Shown: positions 60,604 through 64,000 of the stretch, piece by piece
Layout of the letters: each line of letters starts with the position of its first letter
Numbering within the stretch: position 1 is the stretch's first letter
From: an uncultured Oscillospiraceae bacterium
GTDB lineage: Bacteria > Bacillota > Clostridia > Oscillospirales > Acutalibacteraceae
Assembly: GCA_900554335.1 (NCBI GenBank)
Contig: USGT01000002.1
Coordinates: 95,738-159,737, forward strand
Reading direction: 5' to 3'
Length of the DNA stretch: 64,000 nt
Notes under the pieces: generated by a model
Seen by the model: only the letters and a program-made list of their open reading frames with translations
The model's database searches: none
What the model was told of the DNA's origin: nothing
Program-made: the position numbers and the translations under genes

Positions 60604-63177
60604 ATGGATAAAATATCTTCAAAAGAAATCAGAGATAAATTTTTAGAATTTTTCAAAGAAAATGGACATATGGAATTAAGCGATTCTTCGATTATTCCGA
60701 AAAATGACCCTACACTTCTTTTTATAAATTCAGGAATGGCACCGCTTAAGGATTATTTCACAGGTGCTGCAAAACCGCCTTGCAAAAGGCTTTGCGATGT
60801 TCAAACATGCATCCGCACTATTGACATTGACTCAATAGGAGACAAGCACCACCTAACAAGCTTCCAGATGCTTGGCAGCTGGTCGATTGGCGATTACTTT
60901 AAAGAAAAGGCAATTTATTTTGCTTACACTCTTTTAACCGAGCGCATTAAGCTCCCGAAAGAAAAAATTTACGTTAGCGTTTTTTCAGGCGATGAAGAAC
61001 TCGGAATTCCTTTTGACAGCGAAGCTTACGAATGCTGGAGGAAAGTTGGCGTTGCTGAAGATCACATTGTTAAATGCGGCAGGGAAGACAACTTCTGGGG
61101 CCCGACATCTGAGACAGGCCCTTGCGGACCTTGCACCGAAATGTTTTTTGACACTGGCGATGGTGAAGAATACATTCCTGGCGGAAACTTTGACACAACA
61201 AGATACATTGAAATTTGGAACGCAGGAGTTTTCATGCAATTTAGCAAAAACGCAGACGGAAACTTCAGCAAGCTTGCTTTTAACAGTGTTGACACCGGAG
61301 CAGGCCTGGAGCGTTTGGCAATGGTCATTGGTGGCCACAGCTCTGTTTATGAAACTGATTTGCTTGCACCTATCAGAGAAAAAATTATTGCTCAGCTTGA
61401 TTCAAAAGATGCTCTTTCTGAAAGAGAAATTTTGATTCTAACCGACCATTTGCGCACGACGAGCATCATCCTTTCTGAAAAAGTTGCTCCTTCAAACGAA
61501 GGAAGAGGCTACACGCCTAGGAAATTAATCAGGCGCTGCATGATGATTACCCAGAAAAATAAAGTTTATAATTTTAATTTTTCTAAAGTCCTTGATTTTA
61601 TACTCACCGAGTACAAAGACATTTTCCCGCACTTTGAAGAAAACCATGACGTTGTTATAAAAGCTTTCGAAAAAGAATACGAACAATTTAATAAGGTTCT
61701 TAAAAGCGGCCTTGAAAGGCTTGAAACAATCGAAGGAGATTTAATTTCAGACGAAGATGCTTTTGAGCTCGTTACTACTTACGGTTTGCCTTTCGATATT
61801 ATAAAACAGTATGCAGAAGAGAAATCTCTTAAAATAGATGAAGAAGGTTTCAAAAACAAAATTGAAATTCACAAAGAAAAATCAAGAAATATTTCTGCAG
61901 GGGTTAAAGGCGGAAGTTTAAACAAAGTGTTCTCGCTTCTTAGCGGCGTTCCTGCGACTGAGTTCACAGGTTACGAAAATCATTCCTGCGAAGCTACTGT
62001 TATTAAATTAATAGACTGCGAAGAACTAACCAAAAAAGCTTTGAAAGGCCAAAACGTAAGAGTAGTTTTTGATAAATCTTGTTTCTATGCTGAATCAGGC
62101 GGCCAATGCGCTGACACAGGCGTTATTTCCGGCGAGAACTTTAAACTCAAAGTAAACGACGTTAAAAAATCAAACGACGGCGTGTTTGTTCATTTCTGCG
62201 AAGTTGAAAGCGGAGAAATCAAACTTGGCGATAAAGCATTTTTGCAAATTGACGAGCAAAAAAGGATTGAAACCGAATGCAACCACACTGCAGTTCATCT
62301 TCTTCACAGCGCTCTTAGAAAAATCTTTGGTGAAAATGTTCATCAGGCAGGTTCTAAAGTTGAAAGCAAAAAATTAAGATTCGATTTTAACTATGAAAAC
62401 GCCATAAAAGACGAAGAAATAGCAAAAATCGAGGAAATTGTAAACGCAAGTATAAGAAGTAATATTAAGAGAAATGTCGAAATCAAGAGCCTTTCTGAAG
62501 CTGTTTCGAGCGGTGCGATGGCGCTTTTCGAAAGTAAATATAAAGATGAAGTAAGGGTTGTTTGCTTTGGCGATGTTTCCAAAGAGCTTTGTGGCGGCAC
62601 GCACACTTCAAGAACGGGCAACATTGGTTTGTTTATCATTCTTTCTGCTGAGGGAATCGGCAAAGGCGTGAAAAGGATCACTGCGCTCACAGGTGGTGAA
62701 GCTTTGAATTATGTTCAAGGCAAAATCAGTGAAGTAAGCGAAATTTCGAAAATTTTCAAAGTTAAACCTGAAAATTTGATAGAGAAAATTAAGAAAGAAG
62801 CTTCTAAAAAAGATTCTAAGAGCGAAAAAACTGAAAAAGCAGACCTTACAAAAGCTGAAATTTTCGATTTAAAAGGTGATTTTAAGCTCGCAGTGGCAAA
62901 AATTTCAGAACCAGGCAAGAAATTAAGCAGCGAAATAGTTAAAGCAGCCGAGAATTTAGGCGGGGTTTTTGCGTGCATTTGCGGTGAAGATAAAAAGCAA
63001 GTTATGATTGCAGTGGCAAACAGAGCTCAAAATGAATTCAAAGCAAATGAAATATTAAGTAATTTAATGCAACATTTGAACGGAAAAGGTGGCGGCAACA
63101 AAAAACTTGCAACTGGTGGCACCAGCGCTTCGGCTTCGGATATCCTTGAAAACCTTAAAAATATATGTGTTAAATAA
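60604..63177 (+). CDS. alaS: Alanyl-tRNA synthetase
   Basis: AlaRS charges tRNA-Ala. The class II core shows FINSGMAPLKDYFTG, DIDSIGDKHHLTSFQMLGSWSIGDYF and the FNSVDTGAGLERLAM motif. The editing domain carries NHTAVHLLHSALR (the H-x3-H zinc ligands) and ELCGGTHTSRTGNIG. A C-terminal C-Ala/DHHA1 region ends in GGGNKKLATGGTSAS. The length of 857 residues is slightly below the usual 870-880. AAGGAGG precedes the ATG. Confidence 0.97.
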   Translation: MDKISSKEIRDKFLEFFKENGHMELSDSSIIPKNDPTLLFINSGMAPLKDYFTGAAKPPCKRLCDVQTCIRTIDIDSIGDKHHLTSFQMLGSWSIGDYFKEKAIYFAYTLLTERIKLPKEKIYVSVFSGDEELGIPFDSEAYECWRKVGVAEDHIVKCGREDNFWGPTSETGPCGPCTEMFFDTGDGEEYIPGGNFDTTRYIEIWNAGVFMQFSKNADGNFSKLAFNSVDTGAGLERLAMVIGGHSSVYETDLLAPIREKIIAQLDSKDALSEREILILTDHLRTTSIILSEKVAPSNEGRGYTPRKLIRRCMMITQKNKVYNFNFSKVLDFILTEYKDIFPHFEENHDVVIKAFEKEYEQFNKVLKSGLERLETIEGDLISDEDAFELVTTYGLPFDIIKQYAEEKSLKIDEEGFKNKIEIHKEKSRNISAGVKGGSLNKVFSLLSGVPATEFTGYENHSCEATVIKLIDCEELTKKALKGQNVRVVFDKSCFYAESGGQCADTGVISGENFKLKVNDVKKSNDGVFVHFCEVESGEIKLGDKAFLQIDEQKRIETECNHTAVHLLHSALRKIFGENVHQAGSKVESKKLRFDFNYENAIKDEEIAKIEEIVNASIRSNIKRNVEIKSLSEAVSSGAMALFESKYKDEVRVVCFGDVSKELCGGTHTSRTGNIGLFIILSAEGIGKGVKRITALTGGEALNYVQGKISEVSEISKIFKVKPENLIEKIKKEASKKDSKSEKTEKADLTKAEIFDLKGDFKLAVAKISEPGKKLSSEIVKAAENLGGVFACICGEDKKQVMIAVANRAQNEFKANEILSNLMQHLNGKGGGNKKLATGGTSASASDILENLKNICVK

Positions 63178-63248
63178 AAACAAATGCTTCAAAATGTTGA
63201 AACAAAATGTTAAAAAGTTACGAAGTGAAAAAATATTGAGAAAAAGTG

Positions 63249-63278
63249 TTGACAAGACGGGAGGTGATATGGTACTAT
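63249..63278 (+). promoter_or_regulatory. Ribosomal RNA operon promoter and leader
   Basis: TTGACA (63249-63254) and TACTAT (63273-63278) are 18 bases apart, with TGG making an extended -10 box. The leader up to the 16S gene (63285-63474) contains the ACCTTGAAAATTAAACAA element common near Clostridial rRNA genes, probably part of the processing stem. No other gene lies between alaS and 16S. Confidence 0.72.
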
Positions 63279-63474
63279 AAATGAGCGCTGAGGGGAACGG
63301 CTCGGAAGAGAGAAGTGAACTGGAAGCGTAAAGGACCTTGAAAATTAAACAACGCAAGTGTGTATTGAGAAATCAATGACATAAAAATTGGACCCGTAAA
63401 TAATTTTGAGATAAAATTAGATACAAATAATAAGTCAGTAAGACGAAATGAGCAGAAGACGCTCTAGGGATAAA

Positions 63475-64000
<526 letters not shown>

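Overview
The window looks like chromosomal DNA from an anaerobic, spore-forming Clostridia-type Firmicute with AT-rich coding sequence. The 16S rRNA that begins near the right edge has features I associate with the Oscillospiraceae/Ruminococcaceae side of the class; this placement comes from memory of such sequences and was not computed. Sporulation genes (sigG, spoIVA, a sipL-like gene, spoVB), a SCIFF peptide with its radical-SAM maturase, strong AGGAGG ribosome binding sites and clean sigma-A promoters all fit. No intergenic stretch exceeds about 300 bases, and I saw no tRNA genes, insertion sequences, phage genes or CRISPR arrays.

Layout. 1-3998 (minus) is a compact division/cell-wall block: a PASTA-containing class B PBP, mraY and a truncated ftsW/spoVE-type gene. 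4282-5187 is an unrecognised lysine-rich protein with a near-perfect promoter. 5349-9894 is the str group rpsL-rpsG-fusA-tuf, without rpoBC beside it. 10037-14330 is metK-pheS-pheT, where PheT lacks its usual N-terminal OB-fold domain. 14354-16262 (minus) holds dacF-type carboxypeptidase and rluB. sigG (16450-17217) converges on the SCIFF maturase, whose precursor peptide gene was found at 18648-18794. 18982-21627 is a SERCA-like calcium ATPase. 21687-25595 is a sporulation set: a PdaB-like deacetylase, a SipL-like SPOCS/LysM protein and SpoIVA. 25719-28644 is spoVB-mazG-HU, resembling the B. subtilis spoVB-yabN-yabO order. uvrC, an rluD-type synthase and a small radical-SAM protein follow.

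32250-40661 is the most unusual part. It holds a USP-type (peptidase C19) cysteine protease fused to a Nif11-like double-glycine leader; a MORN-repeat membrane protein and a large propeller/Cache/HAMP/degenerate-cyclase sensor transcribed together; and, facing them, a pseudokinase-like protein with a membrane helix and a LysM domain, followed by a LytR-CpsA-Psr transferase. The last four look like an envelope sensing and assembly module.

41779-53219 (minus) reads as one long transcription unit: sugar transferase, aminotransferase, O-antigen-ligase-like polymerase, endonuclease IV, a large metallophosphoesterase, a VanY-type peptidase, gltX and glnS. 53417-54479 is a DUF421/DUF4363 pair. 54729-60368 (minus) is a 1,879-residue glycine-rich surface protein with a non-standard cell-wall sorting signal. 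alaS and the promoter and 5' part of a 16S rRNA gene end the window.

The strongest candidates for new biology are the leader-fused USP-like protease, a SCIFF peptide that has lost the cysteine used as thioether donor, the short PheT, and the sensor/MORN/pseudokinase-LysM/LCP module.
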